A stretch of 41,461 bases of DNA from the NCBI GenBank assembly GCA_902771635.1, contig CACXXW010000008.1, positions 1-41,461 on the forward strand, written 5' to 3'. The DNA comes from an uncultured Bacteroidia bacterium (GTDB lineage: Bacteria > Bacteroidota > Bacteroidia > Bacteroidales > F082). Positions within the stretch are counted from its first letter, which is position 1, and each line of letters starts with the position of its first letter. Position numbers and translations under genes: made by a program. The notes beneath the pieces are model-generated. The model searched no databases, had not been told where the DNA came from, and was given only the letters and a program-made list of their open reading frames with translations. Positions 23,645-32,276 of this stretch are shown piece after piece.

Positions 23645-24762
23645 TGATTACTGTCGAACAGGTACAGACAAAAAAACAACAGAAGGAATTCCTCGACTTT
23701 CCTTTGAAGCTCTACAAGGGCAATCCCTACTACACGCCGCCTTTGTACATGGATGAGAAGAAGATCTTCCGCAAGGACTTCGTTTACAATGACATGTGCG
23801 ACTCCATCCATTTCAACGCCTACAAGGACGGCAAGATGGCGGGACGCATCTCAGGCATTGTGCAACGAGCCGCCAACGAAAAGACCGGCAAGAAACAAGT
23901 GCGTTTTACCCATTTCGATGTCATTGAAGATGAGGAAATCGCGCGCGAACTCTTCAAAGCCATTGAGGCTTGGGCCATCGAGAAAGGCATGAACGAGGTC
24001 GTGGGACCCCTGAGCTATTCCGACCTCGAACGCGAAGGATTGCTCATTGACGGTTTCGACTATCCTGCCACCTTCGAGGAGACTTATAACTATCCTTATT
24101 ATCAGACCTTTATCGAGAATCTTGGCTATCAAAAAGAGGTGGACTGGACGGGCAGCCGACTGCGCATCCCTAAGGATTACGATGGCGAGGTCGACAAGCT
24201 GGCCAAATTCGTGATGAAACGCTACAACCTGCATCTCGGACCGGCACGCAACACCAATGATTTCCTCCAGAAATACGCTGACGGCATCTTCGAGCTGCTC
24301 GACAAATCCTACGAACTGCTTTACGGCACCGTACCTTTCACCGAGGGCATGAAAAAGATGATGATCGACAACTTCAAACTCGTCATCGACATCAGATATG
24401 TGGCTGCCATCCTCGATGAGAACGACAAGATGGTCTGCTTCGGCCTAGCCTTCCCTGCCATTGCTGATGCCGTGCGTCCATCGGGCGGCAGACTGACTCC
24501 AACTACCTTGGTTCGGTTGCTCAAAGCCTTGAAGAAGCCTGATGTCATCGACCTCTGCCTCATCGGCGTCGACCCCGAATGGCTCAACCGTGGCGTGAGC
24601 ATCATCATTTCCGCAGAGATGATGAAAATGCTCAAAAACGTCAAGTACGCCGAGACCAACATGAACCTTGAAGACAACTACGCGATACAAAACCAATGGA
24701 AACGCTTTGATGAACAGAAGATCAAACGGCACCGTTGCTATGTTAAACAGTTAGAAATATGA
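23644..24762 (+). CDS. GNAT-like N-acyltransferase, unknown substrate
   Basis: 372-residue protein with GNAT-type features: an N-terminal alpha/beta domain (VQTKKQQKEFLDFPLKLYKG, GRISGIVQ, FTHFDVIEDEEIARELFKAI) with the AWAIEKGMNEVVGP segment, and a second GNAT-like half with VCFGLAFPAIADAV. Such large two-domain acyltransferases are widespread in Bacteroidota and clostridia but poorly characterised. It sits between FakB and PlsX in a plus-strand run, so an acyl-CoA, acyl-ACP or acyl-phosphate donor is plausible (inference). The start lies in a tandem 15-mer repeat. Its TGA is followed two bases later by the next palindromic repeat. Confidence 0.8.
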   Translation: MITVEQVQTKKQQKEFLDFPLKLYKGNPYYTPPLYMDEKKIFRKDFVYNDMCDSIHFNAYKDGKMAGRISGIVQRAANEKTGKKQVRFTHFDVIEDEEIARELFKAIEAWAIEKGMNEVVGPLSYSDLEREGLLIDGFDYPATFEETYNYPYYQTFIENLGYQKEVDWTGSRLRIPKDYDGEVDKLAKFVMKRYNLHLGPARNTNDFLQKYADGIFELLDKSYELLYGTVPFTEGMKKMMIDNFKLVIDIRYVAAILDENDKMVCFGLAFPAIADAVRPSGGRLTPTTLVRLLKALKKPDVIDLCLIGVDPEWLNRGVSIIISAEMMKMLKNVKYAETNMNLEDNYAIQNQWKRFDEQKIKRHRCYVKQLEI

Positions 24763-24764
24763 CA

Positions 24765-24852
24765 CGCTTTGCGTCATTGCGAGGAGGAACGACGAAGCAA
24801 TCCAGACAACATGCAAAACATCTGGATTGCTTCGCTCCGCTCGCAATGACGC
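24765..24852. repeat. Intergenic palindromic repeat, copy 3
   Basis: The left arm, from CGCTTTGCGTCATTGCGAGG through AGCAATCCAG, pairs with the right arm CTGGATTGCTTCG...CTCGCAATGACG. Same family as 3666-3757 and 4980-5071, located immediately after the acyltransferase stop. Confidence 0.8.
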
Positions 24853-24876
24853 CTACCAACAAATAACGAATAAATA

Positions 24877-25896
24877 ATGATAAAAATACTAATCGATTGT
24901 TTCGGTGGCGACCACAGCCCCGAGGCTAACGTGGACGGCGCCTTGGCAGCCATGGAAAAAATGCCCGACATGTATCTCATCCTTACGGGTGATGAGGGCA
25001 TCCTGCAGAACTACCTGAAAGACAAAACCTACGACAGTTCGCGTCTTGAGATTGTCCACGCGCCCGAGGTCATTGGCTGCGAGGAACGTCCCATCGACGT
25101 CATCCGACTAAAAAAGGAAAGTTCGATGATCAAGGCCGTGAGGATGTTGCGTGACAACGACGACATCAACGCGATGGTGAGCACGGGTTCCACGGGCGCT
25201 CTCGTGGCCGCCGCCTTGACGCGCATCGGCCGCGTGAAAGGGGTCATCCGTCCCGCCTTCTGCCCTCTCCTGCCTACCATGGATGGTGGCATCGTCGGCA
25301 TCTGCGACAGCGGTGCCAACGTGGAGGTCACACCCGAGCATCTGCGACAGTTTGCCATCATGTCGAGCCTATACATGAAGTATGTCTACAACATTGAAAA
25401 TCCGCGCATTGCATTGCTCAATGTAGGAAAAGAAGCAGAAAAAGGCGATGAAATCCGACAAAAGGCACGCATTTTGTTAAGTGAGACCCCGGAAATCCAT
25501 TTTGTGGGCAATATGGAGAGCCGCGACCTGCTGTCGGGCAACTATGACGTGGTGGTTTGCGACGGTTTCTCGGGCAACGTGCTGGTGAAGACCACGGAAG
25601 GTACGGCCTTGGAGTTGCTGAAGAAGTTGAAGAAGGACATCTATTCGAGACCTATCTACAAACTCGGTGCCCTACTGATGAAGAAGATGTTTATGGAGGA
25701 GAAAGAGTTCATGAACTACCAGAACTACGGCGGCAGCGTGCTGCTCGGCACCTCGAAGACAGTCGTGAAAGGCCATGGTTCCAGCAAGGCGACAGCAGTG
25801 GAGAAATGCATCGAACAAGCCTACAAGATGGAAGTCAGTTCATTGTCATCGAAGATGGAAGAGATTATTATGAAGTATGAACATTATGAATATTAA
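24877..25896 (+). CDS. plsX: Phosphate acyltransferase PlsX
   Basis: 339 residues matching PlsX: IDCFGGDHSPEANVDGA at the start, VSTGSTGALVAAAL, RPAFCPLLPTMDGG, LLNVGKEAEKGDE and VCDGFSGNVLVKTTEG. PlsX interconverts acyl-ACP and acyl phosphate for the first step of phospholipid synthesis. In many Bacteroidota plsX lies with rpmF and fabH; here it is instead downstream of FakA/FakB and upstream of an ACP, which suggests a dedicated role in turning imported acyl phosphate into acyl-ACP, or feeding it onward. I cannot tell whether another plsX exists in the genome. Confidence 0.92.
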   Translation: MIKILIDCFGGDHSPEANVDGALAAMEKMPDMYLILTGDEGILQNYLKDKTYDSSRLEIVHAPEVIGCEERPIDVIRLKKESSMIKAVRMLRDNDDINAMVSTGSTGALVAAALTRIGRVKGVIRPAFCPLLPTMDGGIVGICDSGANVEVTPEHLRQFAIMSSLYMKYVYNIENPRIALLNVGKEAEKGDEIRQKARILLSETPEIHFVGNMESRDLLSGNYDVVVCDGFSGNVLVKTTEGTALELLKKLKKDIYSRPIYKLGALLMKKMFMEEKEFMNYQNYGGSVLLGTSKTVVKGHGSSKATAVEKCIEQAYKMEVSSLSSKMEEIIMKYEHYEY

Positions 25897-25976
25897 GCTA
25901 TCAGCCGTTAGCTGTCAGCTATCAGCTATCAGCTCGGTTAAGGCGAGCTGAATGCTGATTGCTGAACGCTGATAGC
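25897..25976. repeat. AGCTATCAG-rich imperfect inverted repeat
   Basis: AGCTATCAGC recurs as direct and overlapping copies from 25897. The segment AGCTCGG at the centre pairs with CGAGCTG, and GCTGATAGCC at the right end mirrors the left end. It fills the gap between plsX and the ACP gene. Confidence 0.6.
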
Positions 25977-26018
25977 CAATCTTGAATCTTGAATATTAAA
26001 TCTTTGAATCTGTATAAT

Positions 26019-26246
26019 ATGTACGAAATTGTAAAAACCACCTTAGCGCGTCAGTTGCGCATCGACCCGGAACGAGTCACACTCGACGCACAAATCAAGA
26101 GAGACCTCGGTGCCGATTCCGTCGACATCCTGCAACTGCTCATGCGTCTTGAAGACGACTATGGCATCACCATCCCCGACCAAGCCTTGGCCAAGTTTGA
26201 AACCGTCAACGATGTAGTCACCTATTTAGACAACCTCAAGAAATGA
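26019..26246 (+). CDS. Acyl carrier protein
   Basis: 75-residue ACP. The phosphopantetheine site is GADSVDIL with Ser34; the rest is the usual four-helix, acidic pattern (IKRDLG, MRLEDDYGITIPD, TVNDVVTYLDNL). The start at 26019 (MYEIVK) is preferred to an in-frame ATG at 25989, because family members begin this way. It overlaps the LolA-like gene by four bases (ATGA). It is distinct in sequence from a housekeeping AcpP (GADSLDTVEL type), so it is likely a specialised carrier for this cluster, as in aryl polyene or lipid clusters. Confidence 0.9.
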   Translation: MYEIVKTTLARQLRIDPERVTLDAQIKRDLGADSVDILQLLMRLEDDYGITIPDQALAKFETVNDVVTYLDNLKK

Positions 26247-26767
26247 AACACATTACATTGATTATCTTTGCGGTATTGTTTTCCATAACCGCATTCGCAC
26301 AACAGACTTTCAACACTGATTTCACCCAAACCAAGGTGATGAAAGTGTCGGGCAAGACCACCAACAAGGTCGGCCACATCCTCTTCGATGGCAAGGACCA
26401 ACTCAAGATGATCTACTCAGAGCCTGAAGGCGATTATTTCATCATCGAAGGCAACCTGGTGAGAATCAACATGGATGGCAAAAAAGCCGACCTCGATGCC
26501 AACAAGGTCAAAATGGTTGGACTGCAACGCGCCACCTTGCTGAATTGTCTTTCCGGCAATTGGGAACAGGCCGCTGCCGACAACAAAGCCGAGACGACCA
26601 TCACCGAGGACAATGGCTTGAAAACCATTTCCATCAATGCCAAAGGCAAAGTGCCAAAAGGCGGTTACAAATCAGTGGAACTGACCTATCGCATTTCCGA
26701 TGGCAGAATGGTCAAGATGGTGCTGGAAGAGGCCATCGGCGTCATCAACACTTACGAAATCAAGTAG
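26243..26767 (+). CDS. LolA-like periplasmic lipid/lipoprotein carrier
   Basis: 174 residues with a signal peptide (MKHITLIIFAVLFSITAFA, cleavage before QQTF). The body is a beta-rich half-barrel: NTDFTQTKVMKVSGKT, GHILFDGKDQLKMIYSEPEG and YFIIEGNLVRINMDGKK follow the LolA/LolB pattern of strands wrapping a hydrophobic cavity. LolA proteins move lipoproteins across the periplasm; LolA-like partners in aryl polyene clusters carry other lipids. Coupled to the ACP gene by ATGA and ending the plus-strand cluster just before a strong terminator, it is probably specific to this pathway rather than the main LolA (inference). Confidence 0.85.
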   Translation: MKHITLIIFAVLFSITAFAQQTFNTDFTQTKVMKVSGKTTNKVGHILFDGKDQLKMIYSEPEGDYFIIEGNLVRINMDGKKADLDANKVKMVGLQRATLLNCLSGNWEQAAADNKAETTITEDNGLKTISINAKGKVPKGGYKSVELTYRISDGRMVKMVLEEAIGVINTYEIK

Positions 26768-26786
26768 GTCAGCTGCATTACAATTG

Positions 26787-26818
26787 AAAAGCGCACCTCG
26801 ATGAGATGCGCTTTTTTT
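26787..26818. terminator. Bidirectional terminator between converging operons
   Basis: AAAAGCGCA (26787-26795) pairs with TGCGCTTTT (26807-26815). CTC/GAG extends the stem, and T- and A-runs sit on both sides, so it can stop the lipid cluster from the left and the ahcY-NagZ operon from the right. Confidence 0.85.
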
Positions 26819-26819
26819 G

Positions 26820-29819
26820 TCACTCCGCTATCGGATAGGCCTCATACAGAATGTCGTGCAAAGCCGTTCTGATGTTTTGTCGCGCCAACCTGTTGGGTTC
26901 GGGATCGGGATGCACGCGGTTCGAGAGGAATATGAGCACCGTCTTGTTTTCTGGGTCAGCCCAAACGAAAGTGCCCGTAAAACCCGTATGCCCATAGCCT
27001 TTCATCGAGCCCGATTTGGAAGCCGTACTCGAACCTTTCTTGTTGACTGGCAATTTGTCGAAGCCGATGCCGCGACGGTTGTCGTTGCTGGAAGCAAAAG
27101 GCGCTCTGGTGAAATAGCGTACCGTCTCAGGTTTCAGGTATTGCACACCGTTGTAGGTACCTTCGTCAAGAAGCATCTGCATGAGTACCGCCAAGTCGCG
27201 GGCATTGGCAAACAAGCCAGCATGACCTGCCACACCACCAAACATGGCCGCAGCCTGGTCATGCACATCGCCCCAAATCAGCTGTTTACGAAAAACCGTG
27301 TCGTTTTCGGTAGGGGCAATCTGCTCACGAATAAAATGATTCAAAGGTTGGTAACAGATATGCCACAGATTCATGGGATGGTAGAATTTCTCGTTCAAAT
27401 AGTCTTCGATATTCTGGTTGGTCAGCTGCTTGACGATTTTCGGCATGTAATAGAAACCCATGTCACTGTAGAGATATTTCTTCTTCCCCAACGGCGTCTT
27501 GGAAACGGAATCGAAAATGCGGTCGGCATAATCATTCACGAGATAAAGGTTTTCAGCCACCCTGACATTGTGGCTTTTATCGATCTCATCACTATAGAAC
27601 GCCTCCATCGGTCCGTTTTCATCCACCGTCACCTTGTAGAAAGGGATCCAAGCCTTTAGTCCAGCCTGGTGCGTCATAATGTCGATGAGTTTCAGCTTGC
27701 CGTGAGCCTTACCCTTCAAATAGGGAAAAAAATCCGCCAAAGTCTTGTTGAGGTCAATCAGGCCGTCGTCATACAACTTCATGATAGCCAAGGTAGAAGC
27801 GAAAATCTTGGTGCATGAAGCGATGTCATACAAGTCATCAGGCTGCACACGATGGCCGCCACCATAGGTGAACGTGCCGAAGCAGGTGTCGTAAACCACA
27901 TGTCCGTCCTTCAGCGCCACAATCTGACACCCTGGATAAGCTTTCCCTTTGATGCCAGCCTTGGCCACTGAGTCCAAGCGTTGGGCATACTTCTCATCCA
28001 ACTTCATTACTGGTAATGTCATGTCAGGCTCGCTTTCAACGGGAATGGGCTCATTCTGCATAAGTTGGCCTTTCACAGGTTCGGATTTCACCGGCTCTTC
28101 CTTGAACGGGAGGGTATATCTCGGTGTTACGGGAGTGCCGATGACAATACCTTCACCACATTTGAACTTCGACACCGAAACGGGCAAGGTGCCATGAGGC
28201 TCCAACTCGCCCGCCAGCAGACGCACCACAGCATCCACGGCAGGCACTTCATCCTGATATCCCACCACCACAGCTTTCACGCTGTTGTTGATGCGGAACA
28301 TATCCAAAGCATAGGGACACGCAAACAGGTTGAGAATCACGTCGTTTTGGGCCACCAAACGGTTGAAGAACTTCACAGTCTCATCGTTGATACCATAGTT
28401 CTTATTCGCAAACATCGTGGTCTTTTCGATGTTGACCACCACCAAATCGTAGGCTTCCAGCTTTTTCAGCCAGTCGGCGGACTTGGAAGCGATCTTATCC
28501 TTTTCCACCACAAACGAAGTGGTGCTAAAACCTCTCTCAATCAAGCCATTATTCACATCGTTTTTGGTGTTGCCAATAGTCACCACTGCGATTTTTTTGT
28601 TGTTGGCCAAGGGAATCACCTGATTTTCATTGCGTAACATGGTGATGGCCTCATCATACAGCTGTTGGCGCAGCTCGATGTACGACTTCTTCTTCAGGTC
28701 CGTCATCAGATTCTCGGTCGACAATGCCGTATAATCATTAAGCCCTGCGCGGTACTTGTAGCGCAGGATTTTCTTGCAGCTCTCCTCCAATCTCGCCGCT
28801 GCCACAGTGTCACGTTCTGCCGCCGCCTTGATGGTCTTGATGGCAAAGGGTACATCGTGGGGCAAAATCAGCACGTCATTGCCAGCCATGAAGGCCACGT
28901 AAGGCACACTATCGTTACGCACCTTCTCCGAAACGCCCTTCATGTCGAGACCGTCGGTGAAGATCAGCCCTTCAAAGCCCATCTCCTCCTTCAGCAGGTC
29001 AGTGACCACACCATAAGACAACGAGGAAGAAGTGTTCTTCACCTTCTCGATGGCAGGAAAATAGAGATGACCCACCATTGCACCATTCACACCATTCTCA
29101 ATCATCTTGCGGAAAGGTGCCAACTCGATGTCGCGCACCTCTTCAATCGGGCGGGTCACTGTAGGCAGGGTCAGATGCGAGTCGGTGGACGTGTTGCCAT
29201 GACCAGGAAAATGCTTCATACTGGTAATCAGTCCTTTACTCTGCATTCCCATGGCGTAAGCTACGCCTTTATTACCCACATTTTCAGGGTCCTCTCCAAA
29301 ACTGCGCATCCCGATTACGGGGTTGGCGGCATTGGAGTTGACATCCACAACAGGAGCAAAATTCACATGGATGCCCATGCGCTGGCATTGTTCGGCTACC
29401 TGTTGTCCCATCTCATAAATCAGCTGGTCATCGGCGACAGCACCCAAGGTCATCTGATAGGGATAGGCCAAAGTCTTGTTGACACGCATGGCCAAGCCCC
29501 ATTCGGCATCGATGGAGACCATCAAAGGGGTCTGCGCCAACGCCTGCCATTCATTGGTCTTCTTGACCTGCGCCTCAGCATCGGCACGGAAGAAACACAC
29601 GCCACCGATGTTGTACTTCTTGATGTATTTCGCCACATCATCAAAAAAAGGCTTGTCCGGCTGATTGGCACGCATACAGATCAACTGACCCACCCGCTGC
29701 TCCAGCGTAAGACTGTTGTACACCGAATCCACCCAGCGCGATTCCGCGTCCTGGGCAAAGCACTGTGCGGCTGAAAGGACCAACACAAAGCAACCTAATA
29801 AACGTTTTTTGATATTCAT
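26820..29819 (-). CDS. GH3 beta-N-acetylhexosaminidase (NagZ-like) fused to class C beta-lactamase-fold serine hydrolase
   Basis: 999-residue two-enzyme fusion. Residues 1-22 are a signal peptide. The GH3 part (about 30-580) shows the NagZ signature KHFPGHGNTSTDSH (202-215) and TDGLDM with nucleophile Asp289; NagZ removes GlcNAc from muropeptides. A linker rich in PVKSEPVK repeats (570-600) precedes the serine hydrolase (about 610-999), with SxxK at 668-671 (SCTK), YSD at 784-786 and a late HTG motif in GYGHTGFTG. That fold occurs in penicillin-binding proteins and D-amino peptidases. Together they would trim peptidoglycan sugars and peptides. This fusion is known in Bacteroidota. The gene is last in a seven-gene operon. 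Confidence 0.92.
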   Translation of the reverse strand: MNIKKRLLGCFVLVLSAAQCFAQDAESRWVDSVYNSLTLEQRVGQLICMRANQPDKPFFDDVAKYIKKYNIGGVCFFRADAEAQVKKTNEWQALAQTPLMVSIDAEWGLAMRVNKTLAYPYQMTLGAVADDQLIYEMGQQVAEQCQRMGIHVNFAPVVDVNSNAANPVIGMRSFGEDPENVGNKGVAYAMGMQSKGLITSMKHFPGHGNTSTDSHLTLPTVTRPIEEVRDIELAPFRKMIENGVNGAMVGHLYFPAIEKVKNTSSSLSYGVVTDLLKEEMGFEGLIFTDGLDMKGVSEKVRNDSVPYVAFMAGNDVLILPHDVPFAIKTIKAAAERDTVAAARLEESCKKILRYKYRAGLNDYTALSTENLMTDLKKKSYIELRQQLYDEAITMLRNENQVIPLANNKKIAVVTIGNTKNDVNNGLIERGFSTTSFVVEKDKIASKSADWLKKLEAYDLVVVNIEKTTMFANKNYGINDETVKFFNRLVAQNDVILNLFACPYALDMFRINNSVKAVVVGYQDEVPAVDAVVRLLAGELEPHGTLPVSVSKFKCGEGIVIGTPVTPRYTLPFKEEPVKSEPVKGQLMQNEPIPVESEPDMTLPVMKLDEKYAQRLDSVAKAGIKGKAYPGCQIVALKDGHVVYDTCFGTFTYGGGHRVQPDDLYDIASCTKIFASTLAIMKLYDDGLIDLNKTLADFFPYLKGKAHGKLKLIDIMTHQAGLKAWIPFYKVTVDENGPMEAFYSDEIDKSHNVRVAENLYLVNDYADRIFDSVSKTPLGKKKYLYSDMGFYYMPKIVKQLTNQNIEDYLNEKFYHPMNLWHICYQPLNHFIREQIAPTENDTVFRKQLIWGDVHDQAAAMFGGVAGHAGLFANARDLAVLMQMLLDEGTYNGVQYLKPETVRYFTRAPFASSNDNRRGIGFDKLPVNKKGSSTASKSGSMKGYGHTGFTGTFVWADPENKTVLIFLSNRVHPDPEPNRLARQNIRTALHDILYEAYPIAE

Positions 29820-29835
29820 ATAACTATACTATTTT

Positions 29836-30672
29836 TCAATAAGGAATATTATTTGATCTCAACCAATCCTTTAACTCCTGCCAATCATAAGGTTTGCAAA
29901 CAATGGTCTTGTTTTCATCCAAAACAAACACCGTTGGCGTAGAAGTGATATGGTAATCCAAAAAGGCTTTGCTATCCCAACGCAAATCATCATAGAAATG
30001 GTATCCCGGCAAACGCATTTTTTTTGCCTCTTTTATCACCTCATCTGCATTATCTGCCAAAGCAAAGGTAACCAATTCAAAATCAGACTTCAAGTCAAGA
30101 TGTTTTCGGATTTGCGTCAAAAACTCATGGCAGTACTCGCAGTCCGTCGACCAAAAAACGATGATGATATGCAGCGCTTGGGAATCATACAAACAATAGG
30201 ATTTCCTATCGATAGTAACCCCTTCAAAGTCAGGGGCTTTTGCACCCACTCTCACCTTCTGATATGGCTCCGTGATGGAATCCAAGCGCAGGCCTTCTTC
30301 CATTGTTATCTCACCCTCAGCAAGTTGAGGATAATTCAAGAGATAATCCGTCACCGCATCCCTGCCCATGGAGGCATAGCCGTTCAAGGCGAACTCCAAC
30401 ACATACCCATACACCCTCATGTTGGTTTTAGCCTTGTCGAGCAGCACGCCCAGGCCCGCAATGGACAGACTGTCGAAGCGTTGCTCATCGCCATCAGTAA
30501 AAGAATAGAAGTAACTGACCATCTTATCGGAGAAAGCCTTTGAGGTGACCAAGGTGGTATCGCTGAAATCCACATCATCCCAATAACCCAACATCACATC
30601 GGCTTGTGCCTTCATAGAAACCCCTGAAAGCATCAAAACGATAAAAAATGTGATATGGATTATCTTTTTCAT
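29836..30672 (-). CDS. TlpA-like periplasmic thioredoxin-fold protein
   Basis: 278 residues. Signal peptide 1-22 (MKKIIHITFFIVLMLSGVSM). The N-terminal 140 residues are helical and resemble Bacteroidota domains placed before TlpA folds. The thioredoxin domain starts at VGAKAPDFEGVT, with redox motif CEYC at 178-181 (WSTDCEYCHEF) and a cis-Pro loop TSTPTVFV. It would reduce or exchange disulfides in the periplasm, or act in cytochrome c maturation. The gene lies between rnhB and the NagZ fusion in the minus-strand run. Substrate unknown. Confidence 0.85.
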   Translation of the reverse strand: MKKIIHITFFIVLMLSGVSMKAQADVMLGYWDDVDFSDTTLVTSKAFSDKMVSYFYSFTDGDEQRFDSLSIAGLGVLLDKAKTNMRVYGYVLEFALNGYASMGRDAVTDYLLNYPQLAEGEITMEEGLRLDSITEPYQKVRVGAKAPDFEGVTIDRKSYCLYDSQALHIIIVFWSTDCEYCHEFLTQIRKHLDLKSDFELVTFALADNADEVIKEAKKMRLPGYHFYDDLRWDSKAFLDYHITSTPTVFVLDENKTIVCKPYDWQELKDWLRSNNIPY

Positions 30673-30695
30673 ATTCTATACTTTATATCACCTTA

Positions 30696-31292
30696 TTACA
30701 AGTCCAGCTTTAACTGTATAGCCATATTGAACGTCATGCGATGCAAAGGCGTGGTACCATGGTCAGCGATGGCTTGTTTGTGTTCGGGCGTAGGATAGCC
30801 CTTGTTCTTTTTCCAGTTGTAAACGGGGTATTGTTCCCCGTACTCCACCATCATCATGTCCCTCGTGGTCTTGGCCAAAATAGAAGCCGCAGCTATGGAT
30901 TGATATTTGGCGTCGCCACCTACGATGCAGACATGCTTCACCTTTTTATAGGGATTGAAGCGGTTACCGTCAATCAACAGCAACTCCGGACGTACTTTCA
31001 GCTGGTCCAAAGCCCTGTGCATGGCTAAGAATGAAGCATTTAGGATGTTTATCTCATCAATCTCTTGTGCCGTGACAATGCCGATGCCATAGCTCAAGGC
31101 TTCTTTCATGACCAATTCCCGCAATTGCATCCTTTTCTTCTCCGTAAGTTGCTTGGAGTCATTGAGTTCAGGATAATCCACATCCTTCTTCAAAATGACA
31201 GCAGCGGCCACCACAGGACCTGCCAAACAGCCACGCCCAGCCTCATCGCAGCCTGCTTCAATCTTATCCGAATAATGCGTCAACAGTCCCAT
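30696..31292 (-). CDS. rnhB: Ribonuclease HII
   Basis: 198 residues. It removes RNA from RNA-DNA hybrids and single ribonucleotides in [21 protein letters not shown] (Asp16, Glu17) is the RNase HII signature; LLLIDGNRF and [12 protein letters not shown] are also typical. Length and start fit the family. It sits three bases after the DUF6427-like gene and before the TlpA gene, on a long minus-strand transcript, and is a housekeeping gene. Confidence 0.95.
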   Translation of the reverse strand: MGLLTHYSDKIEAGCDEAGRGCLAGPVVAAAVILKKDVDYPELNDSKQLTEKKRMQLRELVMKEALSYGIGIVTAQEIDEINILNASFLAMHRALDQLKVRPELLLIDGNRFNPYKKVKHVCIVGGDAKYQSIAAASILAKTTRDMMMVEYGEQYPVYNWKKNKGYPTPEHKQAIADHGTTPLHRMTFNMAIQLKLDL

Positions 31293-31295
31293 GGT

Positions 31296-32276
31296 TTAGA
31301 GCCATTTAAAGTAATACTGATTGGCAAAGACCAAGAGGATAAACAGCGTCAGAAACAGATTGGCCCAACCTGTGTTGCCCATATAGGAAAAAGCATACGA
31401 CACAAGGATGGACAAGACGATGAAAACCAAACCGTTCATCAACACATTGCCTCCCAAGAACAAGGTCAACAAGGCAAAAATGGCAAGGATGAATGTCATC
31501 GAAATCTTGGTGCGCACGGCAACCGTCTTCTCAAAGCCCGAATTATTGCCAAGAAACATCATCACAGTCGGAACAATAAGGATGGCCAACAAGATGATAT
31601 TCCGCAAGTTTAACCCTTCCACCGTGAAATGGAACGAGGTAAAATAGTCCTTATATCCCTGCAACAAGGTGCCGAAGTCGCCAAAGAGGAACACACAGAC
31701 AAAGTACACGAAATAGACAAACAAATACCCGAAAAGAGGTATCAGTTGCAAACGCAACGAGCCTTTCTTGGCGATGGGAAGCACGATGATTGCCCATAGC
31801 AACAACAAGATAGAAGGAAAATAGCAAAGGGAAGCCAGAGCGATGAAAACACCCGACTTCAGCAACTTCATCTCAGGATTAGGCAATAGATAGGTATCAT
31901 ACAAATTACTGATCGACAATAAGATGAACAAAACCGAAAAGGCAAAGGGATAAAAGTTGGTCTGAGTCACAGTGAGGCTCATCAGCAGGACGAAAACGAA
32001 AGCACCCATCGAGCTCACCTTGCCGACAATCTGGTTTTTCACCATGACGGAGTTGAAAACCAAGGTGCCAAGCACCAACAACACAAAAGCAACAGCATGT
32101 TGTGCAATAGCTGAACCGCGCAACAGCTTGTCCACAAGGTTGAAGAGCGGCGTGACCGGCTCATCCAAGCCCACGATGGCCTTTCCCGACACAAATGCGG
32201 GAATCCAGAGGGCAATCGCCAATAAGGCAACCACCACATACTGAATGGCATAGCTCTGTCTGAAAAACTTTATCAT
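31296..32276 (-). CDS. DUF6427-like polytopic membrane protein
   Basis: 326 residues with about ten hydrophobic helices, beginning MIKFFRQSYAIQYVVVALLA. The N terminus and overall pattern resemble the DUF6427 family, restricted to Bacteroidota and often located beside purD/rnhB-type genes (recalled). No enzymatic motif is evident. It starts inside the purD stop (ATGA overlap) and ends three bases before rnhB, so it is translated with them. Role unknown; it may relate to gliding, exopolysaccharide or envelope functions. Confidence 0.75.
   Translation of the reverse strand: MIKFFRQSYAIQYVVVALLAIALWIPAFVSGKAIVGLDEPVTPLFNLVDKLLRGSAIAQHAVAFVLLVLGTLVFNSVMVKNQIVGKVSSMGAFVFVLLMSLTVTQTNFYPFAFSVLFILLSISNLYDTYLLPNPEMKLLKSGVFIALASLCYFPSILLLLWAIIVLPIAKKGSLRLQLIPLFGYLFVYFVYFVCVFLFGDFGTLLQGYKDYFTSFHFTVEGLNLRNIILLAILIVPTVMMFLGNNSGFEKTVAVRTKISMTFILAIFALLTLFLGGNVLMNGLVFIVLSILVSYAFSYMGNTGWANLFLTLFILLVFANQYYFKWL

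Noticed and set aside
28665..29774. 369-residue plus-strand frame across the NagZ fusion
   Set aside because: Antisense to a well-supported GH3 domain; His/Gln-rich shadow sequence without motifs.
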